From: an uncultured Actinomycetes bacterium
GTDB taxonomy: Bacteria > Actinomycetota > Actinomycetes > S36-B12 > CAIYMF01
DNA: 49,606 bases
Assembly (NCBI GenBank): GCA_903918645.1
Contig: CAIXFH010000004.1
Coordinates: 1 to 49,606 of the forward strand
Direction of reading: 5' to 3'
Shown: positions 1-6,914 of the stretch, one piece after another
How positions within the stretch are numbered: position 1 is the first letter of the stretch
Layout of the letters: every line of letters begins with the position of its first letter
Position numbers and translations under genes: made by a program
Notes under the pieces: model-generated
Databases searched by the model: none
Seen by the model: only the letters and a program-made list of their open reading frames with translations
What the model was told of the DNA's origin: nothing

Positions 1-80
1 TGAGTCACGCCGCCGGCACGAAGAACGATGCCCGGACCTCGGCGAATGCATTTCTACGAAACCCCCACTCACCCCTGTTC

Positions 81-120
81 ACGAATGAAGCCCTCGCCGC
101 TAGGCGGGGGCTTCATTCGT
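81..120. terminator. Long perfect inverted repeat, probable bidirectional terminator
   Basis: ACGAATGAAGCCC (81-93) pairs perfectly with GGGCTTCATTCGT (108-120), and the inner bases CGCC/GGCG extend the stem around a GCTA loop. No T-tract follows in either direction, so termination is inferred from stem strength and from position at the edge of a gene-poor region. Confidence 0.55.
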
Positions 121-397
121 TGGGTGGGGTCGTGTGAGGTCGCGTGAATCGGGAGGAGCCCGCACGGGTTCGGCGCCCTCCGGCGCGCAGCGCCGCAGTC
201 GGCGTGCCCGTCCCACTTCGACGGATCCCGCCACCTCCACTGAGCCTGTGTTCGAGCAGGTCAAGGCAGTTCTAGTAGTAGTGCTAGCGGCCAACATGTC
301 CTTTGTCACACGAAACTGACACAGAAGTTCCGGGGAAACGTCCGCTGCTCGCCCGCGATCACCACTCCCACGCTTCCACCGGAACTTGCCGGTTCCT

Positions 398-415
398 AAG
401 GGGAATGCTCCCCTT
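398..415. other. Short perfect hairpin
   Basis: AAGGGGA (398-404), loop ATGC, TCCCCTT (409-415). It directly follows a smaller repeat (GGAAC 381-385 / GTTCC 392-396). It could be a weak terminator or an operator for the gene starting at 603. Nothing decides between these. Confidence 0.35.
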
Positions 416-602
416 GGTCGAGGGCGATCCGGCCAGCGACGACGCGGAGTAACTCGGGCAGTTGGTCAGGGGCTAGGCGGTGTCTTCAATCGACATCGTT
501 CCAACAGAAATTTGCCGTATTTCACTGAGCGGGGCCGGTTCTGCTCAGCGTAAAGTTGAGGCCGGGCTAGCGTGTTACGGGTTGAAACGTAGAGGAAAAC
601 TG

Positions 603-998
603 ATGGCTGACGACGTACGAATCTTGCCGACCGAGTGGGTGGGGACGGTCGAGACGAGCAGCTGGGGCGTCGTGACGCCCCACCCCCCTCACTTTTTCTC
701 TCATGCTCACCTGGAGCTTGGATGGCACACCACCGACAACAACGCGGCATTGAGGATTGACCGGCAAGTAGGTCCCTTCTTGGAGTTGACTTTCATCGCC
801 AGTAATCATGAGAGCAAAGCGGTCGGTGTCCTGTCGGCCGATAGCCGACGACTCAAAGTGGCAACACTAGAGGTGACCTTCCACCTTGTTGTAGATGGCG
901 ACCACATGTCGGGTGACGGGGAGGCGCGGGCCCATGGCTCGACGGAACGACGAGGTTCGTTCGCTGCCAAGATGGTCGAACTCACCGCCAAGTCCTGA
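603..998 (+). CDS. Hypothetical protein, 131 aa
   Basis: I do not recognise this protein. The ATG at 603 is chosen over an in-frame start at 480 because AGAGGA lies at the right distance before it and the residues before 603 look non-coding. The product is soluble, acidic and rich in beta-forming residues, with no signal peptide or membrane segment. The middle part (about residues 35-100) alternates hydrophobic and polar residues as in a small beta-barrel or sandwich. It stands alone, followed by about 340 bases without a clear gene, in a region with signs of decay, so it may be a recent or non-essential gene. Confidence 0.55.
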   Translation: MADDVRILPTEWVGTVETSSWGVVTPHPPHFFSHAHLELGWHTTDNNAALRIDRQVGPFLELTFIASNHESKAVGVLSADSRRLKVATLEVTFHLVVDGDHMSGDGEARAHGSTERRGSFAAKMVELTAKS

Positions 999-1339
999 CC
1001 GGCTTCCCCGCGACCATCGCTACCGGATCGTCCCGCGGGCTGGCTTGCGTGAACTCAGCAGTCGCGTGGACCTCACCTTGACCAACCCGAGCAACCTCAA
1101 GACTGGCCGAGCGCGGGCGATCAGGTTCCCTATGCTGGAGGCCATCTGCGAGGCCCCTGCCTGTCAGCCAGGCGGCATCCTGGGGTACGTCCCCAACGAC
1201 GAAGTCTCGGGCTAAAACCTCACTCGACCCGGCCAGGGCGAGGCGCATCAGAATCCCGGATATTGCTCTGGCTGGAAGAGTTGAGACGAGATGTTGACCG
1301 GTCTCACCCCTAGCGCCATGCATCAGATGCCAATCTCCA
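999..1339. other. No confident gene, probably decayed coding sequence
   Basis: Open frames on both strands are short and unlike known families. One plus-strand frame near 1015-1050 reads like the glycine-rich TGSSRG start of a short-chain dehydrogenase and then breaks with a stop codon. This is too short to call. Next to a truncated transporter, the simplest reading is gene decay. Confidence 0.35.
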
Positions 1340-2341
1340 TTGGTGTCGCAGGAGCGGGGCTGGCCGCGTCGTCGCTTCGCACCCTCGTGGCAAAGCCCCG
1401 GCTGGTGCCCGCCCACGCCTTCGGCGGAACGCACATTCCGAATCGTTCTCGTCGACCCTTCTGTTGACGGTACCGCTGTTCCCGCCGAGAAATTGGGCCG
1501 AGCCTTCGGCCGGTATTCGATGATCGTCGGATGCGAAGTCGTCTTGGATCCAGTGATTAACGGGACGTTGACCTACCAAATGTCATGGCGTTGGATCATG
1601 GTCGTGAACGCCGTCGTCAGCGTCGTCGTACTGCTGATGACACCGCGCTTCCTCCCCGGAGGGAGACCATCCACCTCCGTTCGCCCCAGCTTCGACCGTC
1701 TGCTGCGAAGCCATAACTTCATCTCGGCCACGGCAGTGAGCACGCTGACGTACGTCGCTTTCGGAATGATCTTCTTCACGCTCGCCTTCGACCACCACAC
1801 CGGTTGCAGCCTCACGGCGCGCGATATCGGCTTGTCATTCGCGGCCTACGGGGCCTTCCGCGTTGTTCTATCGCCCGCTGCCGGAGTGCTCGCTGACCGG
1901 GTCGGCGTTCGCACTCCCTTGTTGATCGGCCTCGAGCTCATGTTCGTGAGCATGGTGGCATTCGCGATCTCCCACTCCCTGAACCATGTGGTAGCAACGA
2001 CGGTGGCCCTTGCGGTGAGCGGCGCCGGCGTCGCGTTGTTTGCACCCGCCGCCAATTCTGCGGCGTTTGGCCATGTCCACGTCGAGGACCGCAGCGATGC
2101 GTCGGCGCTCTTCTGGACGTTGCGCCTTATCGGCAGTGCTGTCGGTGTCGCCATTGCCGTGAGCATGCTTGTGATGATCAGTGGCACGACGAAGCCCGAG
2201 TTCGGGGTGAACGCCGGATATGGCGACGCCGCAGTATGGATCTGGGTTGTAGGCGCCGTGATCTCACTGATCGCTGTGGTCATCACACTTGTCGGCATCC
2301 GGACCTCCACCAGCACTGAGGACTCCGTCGCGATCAGCTGA
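1340..2341 (+). pseudogene. Truncated MFS drug-exporter-type transporter
   Basis: From about base 1470 to the stop the reading frame encodes the C-terminal part of a DHA2/EmrB-type major facilitator transporter. A motif resembling GRAFG..G...GP..G near the start matches the antiporter motif C region before a WRW segment, and at least seven hydrophobic helices follow. The GVLADRVG-like loop around 1880-1910 is the cytoplasmic MFS loop. Intact relatives are around 450-520 residues; here the first four to five helices are missing and the first 30-40 codons of the frame are not transporter-like. No ribosome binding site precedes the ATG at 1340, and an internal ATG at 1520 would start even later. 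I read it as a 5'-truncated pseudogene, although a shortened product cannot be ruled out. Confidence 0.6.
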
Positions 2342-2640
2342 GATCCCCGGCGGCAAGTCAAGGGCAGGGCGCGCGACACAGTCCAGTGTCTGGGTGGCTA
2401 ACAGCATCTTTACAACCTTTGCAGTGCTGGCCGCGGCTGGTGGCACGGTTCTGGCGACACTTTCGGGCAGGGACGCCTAGTGGTTTCTGGCCGGCGCTGG
2501 AGGCCACGTCCTCGTGTCGAATCACCCTTCAAGCTCGGTCCCAGAGATTGCTTCCCTGACCAATCCTGCCGTGACGTCACGCGCGGATCCCTTGCTGCCG
2601 TAGGGCTCAACTGGCCGAGCAGTGAGCGCCTACTTAGTTG
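2342..2640. other. Intergenic stretch, nothing recognised
   Basis: About 300 bases between the MFS remnant and the end of the DoxX-like gene. One frame ends at 2480 with a hydrophobic, alanine-rich 30-residue tail that could be a gene fragment, but no start or family is visible. No clear terminator. Confidence 0.35.
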
Positions 2641-2991
2641 TTAGCGGGCAAACTCAAGGGCAACAGTGATGATGCTTACTAGGGCGAGCATGATCGCTGG
2701 GGCCATCTCCTTCACGGAATGACCGACGCGCGCGTGAGAGATGGCCGCGATGATGAAGTAGAGCGCCAGGCAGATCGCCGACAGCACGCCGAGCGGCTTG
2801 AACCAGATGCCTACCAGTAGCCCAGCAGCGCCGAGGAGTTCGAGGACGGCCAACAGCGGGATCTGAGAGTCCTTGATGCCCAACGAATGCATCGATTCGA
2901 TCACTGACGGTACGCGACGCAATTTGCCGGCCGCTGAACCTAACGCAGCGAGTCCAAGCAATCCGGCAACGACGATAAGCGCGATAGGCAT
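2641..2991 (-). CDS. DoxX-like integral membrane protein
   Basis: A 116-residue protein with four predicted membrane helices: residues about 3-20, 44-64, 68-88 and 95-113. The order of a short first helix, a charged segment and then an LLG.AGLLVGIW-like helix fits the DoxX/DoxX-like family. These small quinol- or thiol-linked membrane proteins often sit beside oxidoreductases. The ATG at 2991 has an excellent AGGAG site six bases upstream. It lies downstream of the flavin monooxygenase/DUF3237 genes on the same strand but 112 bases beyond the hydrolase gene, so it may be a separate unit. The family is likely; substrate and partner are not visible. Confidence 0.75.
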   Translation of the reverse strand: MPIALIVVAGLLGLAALGSAAGKLRRVPSVIESMHSLGIKDSQIPLLAVLELLGAAGLLVGIWFKPLGVLSAICLALYFIIAAISHARVGHSVKEMAPAIMLALVSIITVALEFAR

Positions 2992-3103
2992 GGAGCTCCT
3001 TGAAGTGGGATGGATACTGCATCTTGCCGGGTGTTACCAACCGAGGCTAGCGATAAAGCTCAACGCACTTCGCAGTGCCTGCCGGACGTCGAGACCCAGA
3101 CGT

Positions 3104-3691
3104 TCAACTAGCCGTCGCGATGAACGCAAGCACGTCCTCCCACATTGCGGCAGTGGCTGCGGCGTCGTACTCGTCGGGCAGGGTTGGGTCGGTGAATAGG
3201 TGACCTGCCCCGGTGTAGTCGAAGACCTCGATCGTTCCGCCACCGGCTTCGATGTCGCGGATGGCGGCGAGCAACTCGTCCTCCTCGCGCCACGGGTCAG
3301 CGAGCATCGAGTGTGTCTGGGCCCGCAGGCCTGTCGGCCAGACGGCGTCGTTGCCCAGTGCAGACACCGGGATAGCACCAGCAATCATGACCACCCCGGA
3401 AACGCGACGCTGCGTCGCGATGTGCACCGCAGCGATGCAGCCCATCGAGAACCCTGCGACCACGAATCCGTCGGGCAGGTCCGCTACTGCTGCTGTGCTA
3501 CGTCGAAGCAACTCGGCTTGTCCGACTTCTTCCCACGCGTGAGCCATTGCTGTGGGGTAGTCGTCGAACACTCGACCATGTAGCAGGTCGACGACGAGGA
3601 CTGTATGCCCTTCTGCTTCAAGGAGTTCAGCCGCATCGAGAACTCCGCGTCGGATCCCCAGCACAGACGGGAACAGTGCCACTGTGGTCAT
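3104..3691 (-). CDS. Dienelactone hydrolase family protein
   Basis: An alpha/beta hydrolase of 195 residues, the small size typical of the dienelactone hydrolase family. The nucleophile elbow GFSMG (about residues 80-84, Ser82) follows a strand ending in VVAGF. A GAGHLF segment near residue 160 supplies the catalytic histidine, and an acidic residue in the DPWREEDE segment would complete the triad. Classical dienelactone hydrolases use cysteine as nucleophile; serine is common in the broader family, so the substrate need not be a dienelactone. The start at 3691 (MTTVALFPS) is preferred over one four codons upstream because the first strand begins there. It is 39 bases downstream of a DUF3237 gene, so it probably belongs to the same operon and could cleave an ester or lactone made by the monooxygenase (inference). 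Confidence 0.75.
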   Translation of the reverse strand: MTTVALFPSVLGIRRGVLDAAELLEAEGHTVLVVDLLHGRVFDDYPTAMAHAWEEVGQAELLRRSTAAVADLPDGFVVAGFSMGCIAAVHIATQRRVSGVVMIAGAIPVSALGNDAVWPTGLRAQTHSMLADPWREEDELLAAIRDIEAGGGTIEVFDYTGAGHLFTDPTLPDEYDAAATAAMWEDVLAFIATAS

Positions 3692-3730
3692 CGCGTCATC
3701 CAATCAAGGGTTGCGGGGTGATCGGCAAAT

Positions 3731-4168
3731 TCAGTCGACGCGGTACAGGTCGAGGCTGACGAGAGAGCCGTCTCGTGACCCTGACGACACGAACAGATGC
3801 CGGTTCAACTCGGGCCGTGTGACCGCCGCGCTGAAAGTTATTCCCGTGCGGAAGTAGACAGCTGACCCATCGGGGGACTCGGTACGCACTCCAGTCGACC
3901 GGATTGTCATGACGTCACCTCGAGCCAAGCGAATTGCATACTGAGCATCGACCGAGACGCTGCCGTCGTCGTGCAGTGTCTGCCAATCTGCGCCGCCAGG
4001 AAGTACCTCGCCGGATCCGATCTCGCCCTCTAGCGTTCCGCCGAGAATTGCCACCATGCGTCGACGTCCGTCTTGCGCGATGCCGAGGTCAACTGGCGCG
4101 GCCACCTGCACTTTCAATTGGCCGACATAGGTAAGGCCGGGAATCTCGGCCGCTGGCTGGCTGCTCAT
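3731..4168 (-). CDS. DUF3237 family protein (first copy)
   Basis: A 145-residue soluble protein of the DUF3237/UPF0311 family. The family pattern is visible: a GGT.EGEI segment, then VLPGGADWQ, a DGSVSVDAQY strand, and a C-terminal pair of strands containing YFRT and NRHLFV. The biochemical role of the family is not established; it often sits next to flavin or aromatic-ring enzymes. Its ATG overlaps the stop of the upstream monooxygenase gene by four bases (ATGA), so the two are translationally coupled. A second DUF3237 gene lies on the other side of the monooxygenase; the two copies are clearly related but strongly diverged, so the duplication is old or the copies arrived separately. Confidence 0.85.
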   Translation of the reverse strand: MSSQPAAEIPGLTYVGQLKVQVAAPVDLGIAQDGRRRMVAILGGTLEGEIGSGEVLPGGADWQTLHDDGSVSVDAQYAIRLARGDVMTIRSTGVRTESPDGSAVYFRTGITFSAAVTRPELNRHLFVSSGSRDGSLVSLDLYRVD

Positions 4169-5475
4169 CGTTCGATACCTACCTGGGTTGGGTTGGGTGC
4201 CTCGGTCGGCGCAAGGATCGGCGCCGGTTCATCGGTCGGGGTCCATGACACTCGCTCGTTGAGCATCGTCGGTGCGAAGCCAGCGACCCGCTTGTACGAC
4301 GCAGCCACTTCGTCGAGTTCGGCTGCATCAATGACAGCGTGGATGTTGGTGAACCCAGCTGGCGCACGCTCCCGCACCATCTGCATCACCAACTCGGGCC
4401 CCATCGCCCGATTGACTCGCTGAAGTTCGCGCGTGCGTGGCAGTCGCTCGTCTTCATAGAACTTCAGCGCTTGGTCAACCGGCAAAGTTGCAAGCGCGTA
4501 CGCGAGTACCCGAGCGTCGAGGATGGCCTGCGACGATCCGTTCGATCCGATCGGGTAGGTCGGGTGAGCCGCATCACCGAGCAGAGCGACTCGGCCACGT
4601 ATCCATGAGTCAAGAGAAGGGCGATCGACCATCGGGTACTCGAAAACCGCGTCAGCCGCGTCAATAACGCGCGGTATATCGAGCCAGTCAAACGACCACG
4701 AGTCGAACTCAGGCGCGAACGAATCTTTGCCGACCTTGCGATTCCAGTCCTGCTGGGCGAGTTCGCTTCCGCTGCAATCCTTTTCAGCGATCCAGTTGAT
4801 CAGCTGAGTACCGTCGTCACGAACTGCCTCGATCGGGTAAGCGACGAACTTCTGCTCACGATCACCTGCCATGACCATCGATTTGGTCGATCGGAACGGG
4901 GTCACTTGGCTTACCCCGCGCCACATCACCTGGCCATTCCACTGCGGCGGCCCTTCGTCAGGAAACCAATCGGCCCTGATCGCCGACTTGATGCCGTCGG
5001 CTGCGATCACCACGTCTGCAGACTCAGTCACCTCGGCATCGCCATCGAGCCAGGTCAGGTACGCGAGGTTGTCGCCTGTGGTTGCAGTGCGTACTCGACA
5101 CCCGGCACGAATTGCTTCGGGTCCAAGGCGCCTGATGGCCTCCTGGAGCAGCAAGTTTTGGAGTCGGCCGCGGTGGATCGAGTACTGCGGCCAGTGATAG
5201 CCAGCTGCAATGCCTCGTGGTTCTGACCAGATTGCCGACCCGAAGCGGTCAACGTAGGTGAGATCCGACGTAGCCACGCCTACTGCTGCCAGTTGCTCGC
5301 TTAGACCGAGTTCGGTCAACTCGCGTACGGCATGGGGCAGCAGGTTGATGCCCACCCCGAGCGGCAAGATCTCTGGCACGGCTTCAATGACCACAATGTC
5401 TGTGATACCAACGGCTTCCAGGCTAAGCGCGGTACACAGCCCACCGATGCCTGCGCCGACGATGAGTACGCGCAT
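4165..5475 (-). CDS. FAD-dependent aromatic monooxygenase, salicylate-hydroxylase/PhzS-like
   Basis: A 436-residue group A flavin monooxygenase. The FAD-binding GAGIGG motif is at residues 7-12, a DG-type motif (ADGIKSAIR) lies near residue 160, and the second FAD motif (LLGDAAHPTYPIGSNG) lies near residue 300. This set is typical of NAD(P)H-dependent hydroxylases of the salicylate hydroxylase/PhzS branch, which add one oxygen atom to an aromatic or heteroaromatic ring. There is no signal peptide, so it is cytosolic. It is flanked by two DUF3237 genes and followed by a dienelactone-hydrolase-like gene, which suggests oxidation followed by hydrolysis of the product. The substrate cannot be read from sequence. 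The start at 5475 places the FAD motif exactly at the N-terminus as expected. Confidence 0.85.
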   Translation of the reverse strand: MRVLIVGAGIGGLCTALSLEAVGITDIVVIEAVPEILPLGVGINLLPHAVRELTELGLSEQLAAVGVATSDLTYVDRFGSAIWSEPRGIAAGYHWPQYSIHRGRLQNLLLQEAIRRLGPEAIRAGCRVRTATTGDNLAYLTWLDGDAEVTESADVVIAADGIKSAIRADWFPDEGPPQWNGQVMWRGVSQVTPFRSTKSMVMAGDREQKFVAYPIEAVRDDGTQLINWIAEKDCSGSELAQQDWNRKVGKDSFAPEFDSWSFDWLDIPRVIDAADAVFEYPMVDRPSLDSWIRGRVALLGDAAHPTYPIGSNGSSQAILDARVLAYALATLPVDQALKFYEDERLPRTRELQRVNRAMGPELVMQMVRERAPAGFTNIHAVIDAAELDEVAASYKRVAGFAPTMLNERVSWTPTDEPAPILAPTEAPNPTQVGIER

Positions 5476-5552
5476 CTGACCCTCCGCGGTGGCTTTGGCT
5501 CAAGTCGGCGATCGGCTGAGCGTCGAAGGAACCCTAGTTGATTGAGTTGCAC

Positions 5553-6065
5553 TCAATCGAGTGCGAAGAAGCGGATGCAAATGATCCCGTGTTCTTCGCG
5601 GGCGAGTCCAACGAACACAGTGTGTGTCAGCCATCGGTACTCGTCGGCTTCGGTGGTGAACACCGGCGACGTGCGGTAGTAGTACTCAGACTCGTTGACG
5701 AGTTCACCAGCATCAAGTCGTCTGGTGACGCCTTCGTCTGCTCGCCAGAATCCGCGATTCGCGATATCGATGAAGGCACCGTCATGGGTGCTGACTAGAT
5801 AGCGTGCATTGAGGGTGACGATGCCGTCGCGGTCGGTATACCAGTCACCACCACCCGGCAGGATCACTCCATTGACTCGGGGGCCAGCCACCGTCCCGCC
5901 AGTGATGGCGATGAAGGTGAGGACCTCGTTCGGACTTGGCCCTCCCACGCGGATGGGTGGATCGACTGCGACGCGCGCCTCAAACGCGAACTCGAGTCGC
6001 GGCTCGAGCAAGTTCGTCGTCGTGGATGTCGTAGGCGTGGATGTCGTAGGCGTGTGGTCGTCCAT
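5553..6065 (-). CDS. DUF3237 family protein (second copy) with T/P/S-rich N-terminus
   Basis: A 170-residue DUF3237 protein, first gene of the minus-strand set. The core from about residue 22 shows the family signature: ITGGTVAGP, GVILPGGGDWYTDRDG, LNARY and a YYYRTSP strand. The first 20 residues are a threonine/proline/serine stretch with a tandemly repeated TPTTS unit, absent from the first copy; it is not a normal signal peptide and may be a flexible tail or a late start-site extension. GAAGGG precedes the ATG by about seven bases, supporting the start at 6065. The gap to the monooxygenase gene is 77 bases, so co-transcription is likely. Confidence 0.8.
   Translation of the reverse strand: MDDHTPTTSTPTTSTTTNLLEPRLEFAFEARVAVDPPIRVGGPSPNEVLTFIAITGGTVAGPRVNGVILPGGGDWYTDRDGIVTLNARYLVSTHDGAFIDIANRGFWRADEGVTRRLDAGELVNESEYYYRTSPVFTTEADEYRWLTHTVFVGLAREEHGIICIRFFALD
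6021..6050 (+). repeat. 15-bp exact tandem repeat inside the second DUF3237 gene
   Basis: CGTGGATGTCGTAGG occurs twice in direct succession. Read on the minus strand it encodes the repeated TPTTS pentapeptide. The unit is a multiple of three, so copy-number change would keep the frame. Confidence 0.9.
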
Positions 6066-6119
6066 AGTTAGCCCTTCAACAGTGCGTTCAGGTGACTGGC
6101 GACTTGCGGGCGCGAGACA

Positions 6120-6138
6120 GGTGTGAGGAAGTTACACC
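6120..6138. promoter_or_regulatory. Candidate operator upstream of the DUF3237/monooxygenase genes
   Basis: GGTGTGAGGAAGTTACACC is an inverted repeat with seven-base half-sites and one mismatch, 55 bases before the start of the minus-strand operon. Its size and spacing fit a dimeric repressor such as TetR or GntR type. No such regulator gene is adjacent. Confidence 0.35.
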
Positions 6139-6279
6139 CGTTGGGGTTACTCGGTGAGCCGTTGCGCCGTTGTAGCCAAGGCGGTGCGCGCGGGCCGGGG
6201 AGGCTCTGACCTGCACTTATATCCTCTGTACGGCTTCCGAACACATCGTAACCAGGAGCGGCAACCTAGCCATTTGGCT

Positions 6280-6308
6280 GGACACCAGACCGTTGTGTCC
6301 GCTATCGT
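6280..6308 (+). promoter_or_regulatory. Leaderless promoter with inverted repeat over the -35 region
   Basis: TATCGT (6303-6308) is a TANNNT-type -10 element, and six bases later the GTG start at 6315 begins, so transcription would start at the start codon. GGACAC (6280-6285) and GTGTCC (6295-6300) form a perfect inverted repeat across the place where a -35 element would lie, as expected for an operator. No good -35 hexamer is visible. Confidence 0.45.
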
Positions 6309-6314
6309 CACAAG

Positions 6315-6851
6315 GTGATCTCAGTTTCGCCAGACTCAGCCTTGGGGCGTTGCGTTTTCGCAGCCCTCGCTGCGTTTGTTGCGATCTTCGCGCTGGCAGT
6401 GCCCGCTTATGCGGCGACCTGCGCGGCCACACCTGGCTGCATGAGCAACGGAACTGCGAGCGCTACCGTGCCCACATTCACAGCAGTGTCGAGTACAAAC
6501 CCCAAGGGCGCCATGAGTTTCGGCATCTCTTTTGCTGCTGGGGCTGCTGCCAGCGGCAAGCCGATTACCCTGACCTGGGGGCTCTACCGCGCTGCGAAGG
6601 CTGGTAGCACTGCGGCCTCGACCAGTGACGTTCTGATCTCATCGCAGTCCAACATCATCAGTCCCGGTACCGCAGCTAATACGAAGTACCCGTTTTCGAT
6701 AAGTAATTTTAAGTGCACTGCGACTACCGCTCCCATGGCCAAGCAGACCTATTACACCAAGGTCGTGGCTAGTAATGGGGGCTCGCCCGTAACTGGCACA
6801 ACGATTTCCCTGGCTGCTTACGCGTTTTCCGCGCTTATCTCCGGTTGCTGA
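6315..6851 (+). CDS. Small exported protein with C-terminal cysteine (first of three)
   Basis: A 178-residue protein with a clear Sec signal peptide: short N-region, hydrophobic core at about residues 12-31 and a PAYA-A cleavage site. The mature part is rich in Ser, Thr, Ala and Gly, strongly beta-forming, and contains four cysteines, two close to the new N-terminus, one central and one as the very last residue. I do not recognise a family. The GTG start is chosen because a -10-like TATCGT lies six bases before it, as in a leaderless transcript; there is no usable ribosome binding site. The hybrid kinase gene follows after 63 bases. Two other small exported proteins ending in cysteine lie in the same cluster, so this may be a ligand, subunit or output of the neighbouring signalling proteins (inference). 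Confidence 0.75.
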   Translation: MISVSPDSALGRCVFAALAAFVAIFALAVPAYAATCAATPGCMSNGTASATVPTFTAVSSTNPKGAMSFGISFAAGAAASGKPITLTWGLYRAAKAGSTAASTSDVLISSQSNIISPGTAANTKYPFSISNFKCTATTAPMAKQTYYTKVVASNGGSPVTGTTISLAAYAFSALISGC

Positions 6852-6914
6852 CTTAGCTGAGTCTCCAAGGTTGTTCAGGCTCCGACTTGGGCACACAACA
6901 TAGGGGAGCGGTTG

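Larger units (their letters stand above)
1..602. other. Gene-poor left edge with two hairpins
   Basis: I see no convincing gene here. Short open frames exist on both strands but have biased, low-complexity composition and no good ribosome binding site. One frame is open from base 3 to about 140 without a start and could be the tail of a gene outside the window, but it would have to run through a strong hairpin. The stretch holds the hairpins at 81-120 and 398-415 and the ribosome binding site of the next gene near 590. Confidence 0.5.

Noticed and set aside
81-120. Hairpin considered as part of a tRNA or attachment site
   Set aside because: No tRNA arms or CCA end; no integrase gene nearby. 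A simple terminator-like stem fits better.
982-1434. 150-codon minus-strand frame
   Set aside because: No start signal, no recognisable family, and in a stretch that looks decayed.
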